Positions 42,401-50,422 of a stretch of DNA of 64,000 bases are shown here, piece after piece (positions within the stretch are counted from its first letter, which is position 1; the number at the start of each line of letters is the position of its first letter). The translations under genes were made by a program, and so were the position numbers. The DNA comes from Nocardioides speluncae (lineage in GTDB: Bacteria > Actinomycetota > Actinomycetes > Propionibacteriales > Nocardioidaceae). The notes beneath the pieces are model-generated. The model saw only the letters and a program-made list of their open reading frames with translations, was not told where the DNA came from and made no database searches. The stretch spans positions 372,001 through 436,000 of the forward strand of contig NZ_QEOO01000016.1 in NCBI RefSeq assembly GCF_003121585.1. The letters run 5' to 3'.

Positions 42401-43852
42401 TGGTCCCGCGACGGCGCCAACATCGCGTACAGCGACCTCGGCGCACTCCGCCTGGTCAAGGTCGACCCGGCCGGGCCGACGGAGGCCGACCTCGCCGCCG
42501 GCTCGTGGCAGATCCAGGGAAAGACGGCCGTGACCGGCTTCGCCGACACCGCGGACGACCCGTTCGAGCAGGGTGGTGCGCCGACGGCCAGCCGCGGCAC
42601 GATCTCGGCGGCCGAGGACCCGGCCTGGTCCCCGGACGGGACCACGCTCGCCTTCGCCGGCCAGCCCGCCGGCCAGCCCGACCAGCGCGGGATCTGGACG
42701 ATCAAGCCGGACGGCACCGGGCTGCGGACCGTCACCGACCTGCACCCGCCCGGCTCCGCCGAGGAGGACCGCGCGGACGACACCCGCGGCCCCGAGACCG
42801 AGCCCGCCTGGCAGCCCGACTTCCGCGCCGATGTCGCGGTGACGGTCGCGATCAGCGGCTCGCCGGCCGCCATCGGCGGTCCGGTCACGGTGACCTGGAC
42901 GGTCGCCAACAACGGTCCGACGACCGCCCAGAACGTCGCGCTGGCCACGTCGTACACGGCGGGCGGGACGGCCGCGGCCGCCGCACCGCCGGCCGGCTGC
43001 CTGGCCGACGGCAGTGGCTGCACCTTGCCGACGCTGGCGAGCGGTGCCTCGGTGAGCTACGAGGTGGAGCTGACCTATCCGGCCGCCGTGAACGGCACCG
43101 CGACCGGCACCGTCACGGCCACCAGCCCGGACCCGGACCTGACCAACAACGAGGCGACCGGCAAGTACCGGGTCGACCCCGATGCCCCGCCGCCCGACGC
43201 CGAGGCTGACATCGCCGTACGCGTCTCGCTCGACGAGCCGATCGGGTACGTCGGCGGCCGGCGCACGGTCACCTTCACCGTCACCAACCGCGGCCCGAAC
43301 ACCGCGGCCGACGTCAGGCTGATCCCGACGTACCCGACCCGGGTCGACGAGATCGGGCCGACCTGCTTCGCCGACGGCGTCGCCTGCTCGCTCGGGAGCT
43401 TCCTGCCCGGTACCACCAAGCGGTTCACCGTCCAGGTGCGCACGCACACCGAGGGCGCCGGCGTGATCTTCGCCCGGGTCACCACCACGACCGTCGACCC
43501 GCGGCTGGCCAACAACCGCGACGAGATCCGGCTGCCGATCAAGCAGCCCACGCTCCGGGTGCTGCCCGGGGTGGCGCGGCCCGGGATGGTGGTGCTCGCG
43601 TACGGCGAGAACATGCCGCCCGGCAGCCGGGTGCGGCTGGTCTTCGACCGCGGGATCACCGTCGAGAAGCGGCTGGCGCGGGTCGGTCCCGACGGCCGGA
43701 TCCGGGTCTCGCTGCTCGTGGTCCGCCGCGACGTGCTCGGCGCCCGCATCCTCCAGGCCCGGAGCACAACCCAGGAGTTCTCGATGGTGGAGGCCGACCT
43801 GCTCGTCGTACTCCGCCTGCAGAGCGGTACCGACCTCATCGGCCGCGGATAG
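39449..43852 (+). CDS. Very large secreted protein: von Willebrand A domain, beta-propeller repeats, DUF11-like domains
   Basis: 1467 residues. The signal peptide is about 1-43 (VLTGLAAAVLVAPLALLPAS, then AAAAA). Residues about 45-430 contain propeller-like segments (GRIAFASNGDGDWDVYIA). A von Willebrand A domain with its metal site DTTGSM begins near 472. TolB/PD40-type propeller blades (YSPDGTKIAYSRD, WSPDGTRVAFTRY, WSPDGRFIVLSRD, WSPDGTTLAFAGQ) span about 790-1130. Two DUF11-like beta domains follow (about 1130-1350). Its stop is 9 bases before the Pvc16-like gene, so it appears to head the injection-system operon. It may be a surface sensor, receptor or adhesion factor (inference). Confidence 0.82.
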   Translation: MRTSRYVTRTLTGRTVLTGLAAAVLVAPLALLPASGSGPAAAAAEPGEEPRIAFTADQDSLHEIDVERDIDDGFETITASDRRRHDTSGATEPAPDHEGEASRTLGSRAVHVSTVDEEHGEIYQEQSEDVPFRITCNDVVESHPVQAPDGSGRIAFASNGDGDWDVYIAAPPVVVPGIAAEPGAAAAAAGPPTLCDPTWTLTNVTQGEADETWPSWNGSQLVFSGTADDPLGDIYSATNAAGGGWLVTNVTNSPGVADTQPDATQLTTGSPTTCDGPLCPTDSCTNDTTTNSWVAFTTTRFRPDGSIGLLNLNRQALGVLDAWDGAPRQSSEPTWSDCAEDMYLGFTSTEDDQYGDVWIGNVNEPEPADPPGEERLPDLGRVAPVAAAPGVAESHPAWSNRFTPGGDGSDDFGVVLFTSRTADSSVFDEPVDEPPTFEDGVEPAIYEDTMAPGEAVTIDKLVNTPRIVPDPDIVFMADTTGSMAAEIANVQDNAGGGPNGELGILDLIRGQYPGAQFAVTGYKDGQDGDTPEEEAFTVYQPLTADREDVLAGIEQWEASGGGPSEEEDWLGALGLTPGSIEFRPESTRIVVMFGDAPSHRTSEGFTLETAIDSLQEAQVRVIAIGVPGPLGPEPRLDLFGQATAVTEQAGGSLSEADAETISQAIIDEVNDLPTDVTHSVTCDNGLTAELTPASRAVQRGDSAQFQETITVSPDATLGDTLTCEVSFLLNGQSPGPAFTQTVTINIEDLRSPTHADIDDAYGDQGEELGTDRRTIIADSGVAEPEEMPYDEAGPAYSPDGTKIAYSRDLTFEQDSEPRARALYVANADGSDPQPLLAAGLRPPGAVDVDPAWSPDGTRVAFTRYERSDFGGHLEPQVMVANLAAGTVHTVTLPPDEFVIYADQEPSWSPDGRFIVLSRDVITFDVEIQARNAARRGTPNASDPDELRLWVVDASGNGREARLFTPVPCGEGEICPRSVPGFGPAWSRDGANIAYSDLGALRLVKVDPAGPTEADLAAGSWQIQGKTAVTGFADTADDPFEQGGAPTASRGTISAAEDPAWSPDGTTLAFAGQPAGQPDQRGIWTIKPDGTGLRTVTDLHPPGSAEEDRADDTRGPETEPAWQPDFRADVAVTVAISGSPAAIGGPVTVTWTVANNGPTTAQNVALATSYTAGGTAAAAAPPAGCLADGSGCTLPTLASGASVSYEVELTYPAAVNGTATGTVTATSPDPDLTNNEATGKYRVDPDAPPPDAEADIAVRVSLDEPIGYVGGRRTVTFTVTNRGPNTAADVRLIPTYPTRVDEIGPTCFADGVACSLGSFLPGTTKRFTVQVRTHTEGAGVIFARVTTTTVDPRLANNRDEIRLPIKQPTLRVLPGVARPGMVVLAYGENMPPGSRVRLVFDRGITVEKRLARVGPDGRIRVSLLVVRRDVLGARILQARSTTQEFSMVEADLLVVLRLQSGTDLIGRG

Positions 43853-43861
43853 GAGTCGCTG

Positions 43862-44542
43862 ATGATCTCCGAGGTGGACGACGCGCTGCGCGAGCTGGTG
43901 CGGACCGAGGCGCTGGCCGAGTCCGACGTCGAGGTGGTCTTCGACGCCCCGACCAAGGACTGGGCGGCTCGTCGCAACGCGCCCACGGTGAACCTCTATC
44001 TCTACGACATCCGCGAGGACCTGCGCCGCCGGGAGCTCGGCTGGAGCGAGGTGCACGACGAGGACGGGATCATCATCGGCCGGCGGCCGGCGCCGCGCTT
44101 CTTCAAGATGTCCTACCTGCTGACCGCGTGGACCCAGCGGCCCGAGGACGAGCACCGGCTTCTGGACAACCTGCTGCGCACCTTCCTGCTGTACGACGCC
44201 CTGCCGAAGCACCTGGTCACCGGCCGGCTGGCCGAGCCGCGGCTCGACGTACCGCTGACCATCGGCCGGCCGCCGCCGGAGGACCGCGCCTTCGCCGACG
44301 TCTGGTCCGCGCTCGGCGGCGAGCTGAAGCCGTCGCTGGACCTGGTCGTCGACGCCCCGGTCGACCGCGGCATCGTGTACCCGGCCGGCCCGCCGGTGGA
44401 CGACGGCATCTACCTCGACGTCGGCGACACCGTCGACGGCGGCCAGGACAACCGGGCCCACCGGCACACGCCGCCGCCACCGACCAACGGCGCTCCCAAG
44501 TCGGCTGCCTCCGGCAGTGCGTCCGGCAAGGGGAAGAAGTGA
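43862..44542 (+). CDS. DUF4255 / Pvc16-like protein of the contractile injection system
   Basis: 226 residues. The N-terminal 180 match the DUF4255 (Pvc16 N-terminal) pattern: a start MISEVDDALRELVR, then NLYLYDIREDLRRRELGW and FFKMSYLLTAWTQRPEDEHR. Pvc16-type proteins cap the sheath and tube at the far end. The tail is a low-complexity Pro/Ser/Lys stretch ending KGKK. ATG 43862 has GGAG upstream. Its stop overlaps the next start (GTGA), so it is coupled to the AAA+ ATPase gene, the usual order in these loci. Confidence 0.92.
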   Translation: MISEVDDALRELVRTEALAESDVEVVFDAPTKDWAARRNAPTVNLYLYDIREDLRRRELGWSEVHDEDGIIIGRRPAPRFFKMSYLLTAWTQRPEDEHRLLDNLLRTFLLYDALPKHLVTGRLAEPRLDVPLTIGRPPPEDRAFADVWSALGGELKPSLDLVVDAPVDRGIVYPAGPPVDDGIYLDVGDTVDGGQDNRAHRHTPPPPTNGAPKSAASGSASGKGKK

Positions 44543-46614
44543 GCAGCGGGCCGCGTATGGACTCCCGCAGCCTCGCCCACGTCCTCGGCCGACTCGGCGT
44601 CATCGAGGACCGAATCCGCGCGGTGGTCGCGGCTCGGCGTACTCACGACCCGGCGCCGGACGACCCGTTCCGCGGGCTCTACCTCAGCGACGATGCGGTG
44701 GACCTGCTGCTGGCCGGGCCGCGCGCCGGCGCCGACGCGATCGCGGCTCTCGACGACAGCCGGCTGGAGGCCTGCGAGACGGCGGCGGACGACGCCGAGG
44801 AGGCGGGCTGCCGGCTGCGGCTGCGGGACCTGGCCGCGGTGTTCGGACTGGACCCGGTCGACGTGGACCTGCTGCTGGTCGGGCTCGCCGGAGACGTGGA
44901 CCCGCGGTTCGAGCAGTTCTTCGGCTACCTCAACGACGACGTCACCCGGCGCCGGCCGTCGGTGTCGATCGCGCTGGAGCTGGCCGGCATCCGGCTCGCC
45001 TCCGCCTCCGCCCACGCGCACCTGCTGCACGGCCCGCTGATCCGGACCGGGCTGGTCGAGCTCGAGGATCCGGAGCGGCCGTTCCCGACCCGGGCGCTGC
45101 GGGTGCCGGACCGGGTGGTCGCGCACCTGCTCGGCGACAACGAGTACGACGTGGCACTGGGGCCGGTACTGGCCGACCTGCCCGACATCCCGTGGGGGGA
45201 TCCGCGGCCGTTGGCCGCCGCGCTCGCCGGCGGCGTCTCCCTCGCCTACCTGCGGGAGCCGGCCACCGGCTCCGGCCGGGTGCTGGCGGTGGAGGCGCTC
45301 CGGCTGAGCGGGCACAAGCAGCTGCTGATCGACCTGAACCGGCTCGCCGCCCAGCCCGACGCGCCCCGGCTGGCGATGATCGCGGCCCGGGAGGCACGGC
45401 TCAGCGGCGCCGGGATCGTCGCCGGGCCGATCTCGGCGGTGAAGGAGCGGCCCGGGCTGGTGCAGGCGCTGGTCGCCGACCCGCTCCCGCTGCTCCTGGT
45501 CGGCGACGTCACCTGGGAGCCGACCTGGACCAAGGAGCCGCCGCTGCTGTACGACGTACCCGCGAGCACCACCGACGAGCGCCGCCAGCTCTGGCAGTTC
45601 GCGCTCTCCTCGGCCGGCAGCGGGGACTGGATCGAGGCGACCGCGCAGTTCCGGCTCCGCCCGGAGGACGTGGCCCGGGCCGCGGCGTCGGCCAAGGTGC
45701 AGTCCTCGCTCGACCCGTCCGGGCGGGTGGGGACCGCGCACGTGCTGCGCGGCGCCCGGGCCGAGAACGGCGCGGCCCTGGAACAGCTGGCGCGCCGGGT
45801 CGAGCCGGCGGTCGGCTGGGACGACCTGGTGCTGCCGCCCGCCGTACTCACGGCGCTGCAGGAGGTCGCGCTCCGGGCCCGGCACCGCGAGCAGGTGCTC
45901 GGCGACTGGCGGATGCGGCCCGGCGGCGGCCGCGGCCACGGCGTCGCGGCCCTGTTTGCAGGCGACAGCGGCACCGGCAAGACGATGTCGGCCGAGGTGA
46001 TCGCGCACGACCTCGGGCTGGAGATGTACGTCGTGGACCTGGCCACCGTGGTCGACAAGTACGTCGGCGAGACCGAGAAGAACCTGGAGCGGATCTTCGT
46101 GGCCGCGGCCAACGTGAACGCGGTGCTGCTCTTCGACGAGGCCGACGCCGTCTTCGGCCGGCGCTCGGAGGTCCGCGACGCGCACGACCGCTACGCCAAC
46201 ATCGAGAGCGCCTACCTGCTGCAGCGGATGGAGACGTTCGACGGCCTGGTGATCCTGTCGACCAATCTACGGGCCAACATCGACGAGGCGTTCACCCGGC
46301 GGCTGGACGTGATGGTCGACTTCCCGGTGCCCGACCGCGTCCATCGGCTCGCGCTGTGGGACCGCTGCCTCGGCATCACCGTGCCCCGCTCGCCCGAGGT
46401 CGACCTGCCGTTCTGCGCGGACTCGTTCGAGTTCGCCGGCGGCTCGATCCGGTCGGCGGCGGTCACCGCGGCGTACCTCGCCGCTGCCGACGCCGGCGTG
46501 ATCGGGATGCGGCACCTGATGCTGGCCATCCAGCGCGAGTACCGCAAGCTCGGCCGGCTCTGCCTCCAGTCCGAGTTCGGCCGCTACTGGCCGCTCCTCC
46601 AAGAGCCTGCCTGA
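44539..46614 (+). CDS. AAA+ ATPase of the contractile injection system (Pvc15-like)
   Basis: 691 residues. Residues 1-430 are the N-terminal and degenerate domains (RDLAAVFGLDPVDVDLLLVG). The active AAA+ module has Walker A GDSGTGKT near 475, Walker B VLLFDEADAVFG near 530, sensor ILSTNL, and arginine finger region FTRRLD. Pvc15-type ATPases are thought to remodel or load components or cargo before assembly. It starts at GTG 44539, overlapping the DUF4255 stop; ATG 44557 is an alternative. After it the locus is interrupted by a toxin-antitoxin remnant. Confidence 0.93.
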   Translation: MSSGPRMDSRSLAHVLGRLGVIEDRIRAVVAARRTHDPAPDDPFRGLYLSDDAVDLLLAGPRAGADAIAALDDSRLEACETAADDAEEAGCRLRLRDLAAVFGLDPVDVDLLLVGLAGDVDPRFEQFFGYLNDDVTRRRPSVSIALELAGIRLASASAHAHLLHGPLIRTGLVELEDPERPFPTRALRVPDRVVAHLLGDNEYDVALGPVLADLPDIPWGDPRPLAAALAGGVSLAYLREPATGSGRVLAVEALRLSGHKQLLIDLNRLAAQPDAPRLAMIAAREARLSGAGIVAGPISAVKERPGLVQALVADPLPLLLVGDVTWEPTWTKEPPLLYDVPASTTDERRQLWQFALSSAGSGDWIEATAQFRLRPEDVARAAASAKVQSSLDPSGRVGTAHVLRGARAENGAALEQLARRVEPAVGWDDLVLPPAVLTALQEVALRARHREQVLGDWRMRPGGGRGHGVAALFAGDSGTGKTMSAEVIAHDLGLEMYVVDLATVVDKYVGETEKNLERIFVAAANVNAVLLFDEADAVFGRRSEVRDAHDRYANIESAYLLQRMETFDGLVILSTNLRANIDEAFTRRLDVMVDFPVPDRVHRLALWDRCLGITVPRSPEVDLPFCADSFEFAGGSIRSAAVTAAYLAAADAGVIGMRHLMLAIQREYRKLGRLCLQSEFGRYWPLLQEPA

Positions 46615-46671
46615 GCGGGGTGTTCGTTTTGTTCGTTTAGGCTACGCTGACGTTGTGAGAGGGGGCTTCAC

Positions 46672-47166
46672 ATGTCACGCACCTCAGCGAGCATGAACAT
46701 CCAGACCTACGCGCCCGACAGCGAGCAGGACGCCCTGATCCTGGACTTCATCAAGGCGTTGGAGGCGGCAGGCGGCACCGCTCCCGAACAGCGTGCCGCA
46801 CTCGTGGCGGCGAACGGCGAGCGGATCGAACTCCCTGAAGCGCTCCATCGCGTCCTCATCGATGTCGCCGATGCGCTCGCGAGCGGGATGGGAGTAGCCG
46901 TCGCTCCGATGAACGCGATGCTCACCACCCAGGAGGCCGCCGACTTCCTGGGCATCGCAAGGCCGACGCTCGTGCGCATCCTCGACCGCGGTGAGATCCC
47001 CATGGAGCGGCCCGGCCGGCACCGCTTCGTCCGTCTCCAAGACCTCGTCGACTATCAGGAACGAGATCGTGCCCGACGGCGAACGGCCTTGGAGGAGATG
47101 GTGAGGGACGCAGAGGCGGATCGGCTCTACGAAGTCACCGACGGCCCGCCACCAGCGACGCGCTGA
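46672..47166 (+). CDS. Antitoxin-like protein with excisionase-type HTH
   Basis: 164 residues. The C-terminal half is a MerR/excisionase-type HTH: LTTQEAADFLGIARPTLVRI, then GEIPMERPGRHRFVRLQDL. The N-terminal half is a helical dimerisation region. This plan is known for antitoxins paired with PIN-domain toxins, and a broken PIN gene follows 3 bases later. Its own promoter region (46615-46671) carries a tandem GTTCGTTTT repeat and a TACGCT hexamer; GAGAGGGGG is its ribosome site. It therefore looks like an independent module inserted in the injection-system locus. Confidence 0.82.
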   Translation: MSRTSASMNIQTYAPDSEQDALILDFIKALEAAGGTAPEQRAALVAANGERIELPEALHRVLIDVADALASGMGVAVAPMNAMLTTQEAADFLGIARPTLVRILDRGEIPMERPGRHRFVRLQDLVDYQERDRARRRTALEEMVRDAEADRLYEVTDGPPPATR

Positions 47167-47169
47167 ACA

Positions 47170-47742
47170 ATGGCCTTTCCGGCGTTTCTCGATACATGCA
47201 CGCTGTACGGCGCCAGCCTGCGCGATACCTTGCTGCGAATCGCAGCAGAACAGGCATTCCGGCCACACTGGTCGGCGGACGTTCTGGGTGAGCTACAAAC
47301 GGTACTGATCCGGGAGGCGGGTCTGACAGAGGCCAAGGCGAGTCGGCTCATAGAGCACATGCAGCGCGCCTTTCCCTCTGCCGAGGTTTACGGCTACGAA
47401 CAGCTTGGCAAGACCCCTCGCCTGCGAGCAGAAGGATCGACATGTGCTCGCGGCAGCTGTCCATAGTGGCTGCCAAGTACTGGTGACCTTCAACCTCAAG
47501 GACTTCCCCCGGACTCGACGAAGCCATTCGGTCTCGATGTCGTTCATCCCGATGCCTTCTTGCTCGACCAACTCGACCTCTACCCCCGGTTGGTCGGCCG
47601 CGCCCTCCTCCGACAATTGCGGGAAGCATCACGCCCGCCGCTGACCATGGGCACTCTGCTCGGTCGTCTCGGCCGATCAGGCGTTCCAGCCTTCGCGGAG
47701 GAAGCGCGGCGTCACGAGTTCGCCGTGCCGCTCGAGCCCTGA
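47170..47742 (+). pseudogene. Frameshifted PIN-domain toxin
   Basis: The PIN domain begins well (FPAFLDTCTLYG, with the first acidic residue) in the frame from 47170. It continues in a second frame as EQKDRHVLAAAVHSGCQV and VTFNLKDFP, the second acidic cluster. It finishes in a third frame as VVHPDAFLLDQLDLYPRLVG and on to the stop at 47742. Two frameshifts, near 47405-47430 and 47500-47525 (by a run of five C), break it. Either the toxin has been inactivated or the sequence has two errors. The intact antitoxin upstream supports real decay without harm to the cell. Confidence 0.75.
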
Positions 47743-47872
47743 CGGGCCGGTTGCCCGATTGGGCAACCGCATGTGCCCGGCGGCGGCGACGCCCGATCTG
47801 GTACGGCGCGGCGCGCGGTGCGAGCGTGGAAGGACCCACCGACGCGCTGTGTTGAAGCATCAGGAGGTCGCC

Positions 47873-48661
47873 ATGCACCGCCACGACCACGAGCACTCCG
47901 AGGCCGAGCAGGACACCGCGGCACGGAGCCGCGCGGAGGCTCCCGACCCACTCCTGATGAAGGCCGCGGCGGCCGGGCGGACCGACGTACTCGGCGCCCG
48001 GGGCATGACCGCGCTCCAGCGTGCGGCCGGCAACGGCGCCGCCGCGACCGTCGCGGGTGAGGAGGAGCGGTCGCCGGTGCTCGACGTTCTCTCCAGCAGC
48101 GGCTCGGCACTCGACGAGCCGGTGCGGCAGGACATGGAGGCCCGGATGGGCCACGACTTCAGCGACGTCCGGGTGCACACCGGCGACGCCGCCGACAAGA
48201 GCGCGAAGTCGGTCAGCGCGCACGCCTACACCGTCGGCTCCAACATTGTCTTCCAGCGCGGCACCTACGACCCCGACTCGAGCGCCGGCAAGACGCTGCT
48301 CGCGCACGAGCTGACCCACGTCGTGCAGCAGCGCAGCGGCCCGGTGGAGGGGACCTCACAGGGCAACGGCGTCCAGGTCAGCGACCCGTCGGACCGGTTC
48401 GAGCGCGAGGCCTCGGCCAACGCCGACGCGGTGATGGCCAAGCCGGCTCCCGTGCAGGCCGCCACCGCGGCGGCACCGGCTCCGGTAGCCGCCGTACAGC
48501 GGCACGCCGGGCACGAGGAGGAGGTGCAGGCGTCGCACGACTCCTCGCTCCCCGCGGTTCAGCGCGAGGGCGACGAGGAGGAAGAGGTCCAGGGCAGCCA
48601 CGATCCGTCCCAGCCCGCCGTTCAGCGTGAGGGCGACGAGGAAGAGTCCGAAGAAGCCTGA
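47873..48661 (+). CDS. DUF4157 (eCIS core domain) protein with metallopeptidase-like HELTH motif
   Basis: 262 residues. A His/Asp-rich start (MHRHDHEHSEAEQD) and the phrase MTALQRAAGNGAAATVAG precede the DUF4157 domain (about 78-160: DEPVRQDMEARMGHDFSDVR, then KTLLAHELTHVVQQR with the zinc-type HExxH near 144-148). The C-terminal 100 residues are Ala/Pro/Glu-rich, with a tandem repeat containing PAVQREGDEE. DUF4157 is strongly linked to contractile injection loci, often on cargo proteins; it may mark or process cargo. ATG 47873 has CAGGAGG upstream. Confidence 0.9.
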   Translation: MHRHDHEHSEAEQDTAARSRAEAPDPLLMKAAAAGRTDVLGARGMTALQRAAGNGAAATVAGEEERSPVLDVLSSSGSALDEPVRQDMEARMGHDFSDVRVHTGDAADKSAKSVSAHAYTVGSNIVFQRGTYDPDSSAGKTLLAHELTHVVQQRSGPVEGTSQGNGVQVSDPSDRFEREASANADAVMAKPAPVQAATAAAPAPVAAVQRHAGHEEEVQASHDSSLPAVQREGDEEEEVQGSHDPSQPAVQREGDEEESEEA

Positions 48662-48757
48662 CCGCTACCTGCCAAGATCGCTACGTCCGCGAGTGTTTTG
48701 ACCGCATTCGCGACGGGAAAATAGCCCCTATCACCCGGTTGTGGCAGAGGGGGCGTC

Positions 48758-50134
48758 ATGGCGACGTACGAGGAACTGTCAGCCCTGAAGGGCAAGCTGA
48801 AGCGCGCGGCGATCGATGCCTGGATGAAGGATCAGGACTACCTCATCGACAGCGATAGCCAGTACAAGGCCCGCGGATCGGGTCGGGCCGTCTTCAAGGT
48901 CACTCGCCCGGGCGAGGACGGCGAAGGCGGCGGCGATTTCACCTGCAACCAGCTCGGGCCGGACAGCTGGTACGGCGACGACGGCGACTGGATGTCCTCC
49001 TTCGACTCCATCCGCGGCGAGATCGACGACGGCCTGGAGCCGTGGAAGGACCTGCCGGATCCCAACGACTTCGACGACCTGATCCTGGCGATGCAGCAGG
49101 CCCGGGGCAAGCTGGCCGTCTCCGCCTCGGGGGAGGGGGGCCAGGTCACCGGCCCGGGACTGCTGGGCGGCAGCCTGGACCTGATCGGCGAGAACTCCGC
49201 CGCGATGTCCGGCGGCATCATCACCGCGTTCAAGACCAGGTTCCTGCTGCAGCTCGGAGCGACCGTCGGCGGGCACAACGCGATCACGATCGTCCTCGGC
49301 GGTGCGCTGGTTTCGGAGCGGAAGCTGTGGCGGGAGGCGCGGCAGACCGTGGCCGACGCCGTGGTGAACTCGACCGACGCACTGAACGCCTACGCGCGGG
49401 ACGACTCACACGACTGGACGCTGGATCTCAAGGTCGCGGGCGCCGTGATCGGCGGCGTGTCTGCCTTCCTGTCCGGCACCGCGCCCGTGCTGGTGGGGGC
49501 CGGCACCGCCGTGAGCATTCTCAGCGCCCTCAACGAGGAGTCGGAGGAGCGTGCGAGCCAGCCCGAGAGCAGCGACGCCGACGGCCTGCTCAGAGGCTTC
49601 TTCACCTCGCTCCGCGACCTCAACGACGCGATCAAGAACGAGGAGCAGGCACTCGAGGACAACCTGCGGACCAACCTCGGCCTGGTCACCACGCTGGACG
49701 GCTTCGACCTCGACAAGCCGCTACCCGGCGTCGACGACGACGGCGACCTGCACGTCGCCGGCAGCCCGGCCATCATCCACAACGCCTCGCTGGTCACCGA
49801 GATCACCGGAACCGCGATGCCGGACATCGCCAGCGAGCTGCTCGACGCCAAGAGCCACGTGATCGCGGCCAACAGCGCGACCCCGTTCCGGCGCGACGCC
49901 GCCGTCGGCATCGGCTCCACCGGCTGCTTCGCCACCTGGAGCGACCTCGCCTGGGTGCTGGTCCACTTCGTCAGCGACCTCTCGTGGGAGGTCAGGAACG
50001 GCGCGAAGACGCTGGAGCTAGCCATCGCCGACATGGGCCAGACCGACACCCAGGCCGCCGACGCCCTCGAGCAGCATGCGACCTCGATCGCCGGCGGCAG
50101 CGGCTGGGAGGACTACGACCACCACCTGGACTGA
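48758..50134 (+). CDS. Unknown 458-residue protein in the injection-system accessory region (cargo candidate)
   Basis: No family recognised. The N-terminal 100 residues are charged and acidic (FKVTRPGEDGEGGGDF, DDGDWMSSFDSI). A Gly/Ala-rich, hydrophobic segment at about 223-256 (AGAVIGGVSAFLSGTAPVLV) could insert into a membrane. The rest is helical. The helical parts loosely resemble WXG100-type secreted proteins. There is no signal peptide. It sits alone between the DUF4157 gene and the NPQPLPP gene, with AGAGGGGGCGTC before its ATG. Its place makes it a plausible payload; nothing proves it. Its stop codon lies in the left arm of the 166-base inverted-repeat element. Confidence 0.6.
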   Translation: MATYEELSALKGKLKRAAIDAWMKDQDYLIDSDSQYKARGSGRAVFKVTRPGEDGEGGGDFTCNQLGPDSWYGDDGDWMSSFDSIRGEIDDGLEPWKDLPDPNDFDDLILAMQQARGKLAVSASGEGGQVTGPGLLGGSLDLIGENSAAMSGGIITAFKTRFLLQLGATVGGHNAITIVLGGALVSERKLWREARQTVADAVVNSTDALNAYARDDSHDWTLDLKVAGAVIGGVSAFLSGTAPVLVGAGTAVSILSALNEESEERASQPESSDADGLLRGFFTSLRDLNDAIKNEEQALEDNLRTNLGLVTTLDGFDLDKPLPGVDDDGDLHVAGSPAIIHNASLVTEITGTAMPDIASELLDAKSHVIAANSATPFRRDAAVGIGSTGCFATWSDLAWVLVHFVSDLSWEVRNGAKTLELAIADMGQTDTQAADALEQHATSIAGGSGWEDYDHHLD

Positions 50135-50296
50135 GCCCGGATCCACGGATAGGCGCCGTGGCGAGCGTCACCAGGCGGGTGTGATGGCAAGGCGGCGGAG
50201 CGAAGGCGGGCCGGCGGCCCGTCGAGCGACGCCAACGCAGCCAGCGCGCCCGCATGGGGGCGCTCGGTAGGCGGCTATCGGTGGATCCGGGCTGAG
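50131..50296. mobile_element. MITE-like element, 166 bases with 27-base terminal inverted repeats
   Basis: The left arm (50131-50157) and right arm (50270-50296) are complementary at 24 of 27 positions; both contain GGATCCAC / GTGGATCC. The inside is GC-rich and itself folded (for example GGGCC-GGC-GGCCC-type pairs near 50208-50222) and has no gene. The left arm overlaps the stop codon of the 458-residue gene. The rest of the gap, to 50422, holds the promoter region of the next gene. It is most likely a non-autonomous palindromic element or a complex terminator. Confidence 0.6.
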
Positions 50297-50422
50297 AGCT
50301 CCCAGGTGGCGCACTTGCCCGAATGGGCACATACCGGGCGGGACGTACGGCGACGGGCTATGGCGACTCCTCAACAGGGATGAACCAGAGGCCGGACCCG
50401 TCCGGCGGAACGGAGTAGTGCC

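Noticed and set aside
41645..44467. 940-residue minus-strand open frame opposite the VWA gene
   Set aside because: Val/Arg/Gly-rich antisense pattern with no motif; the plus strand has clear VWA and propeller motifs.
44410..46640. Long open frames (591 and 707 codons) overlapping the AAA+ ATPase gene
   Set aside because: No recognisable motifs; Walker A and B and ring motifs lie only in the 44539-46614 frame.
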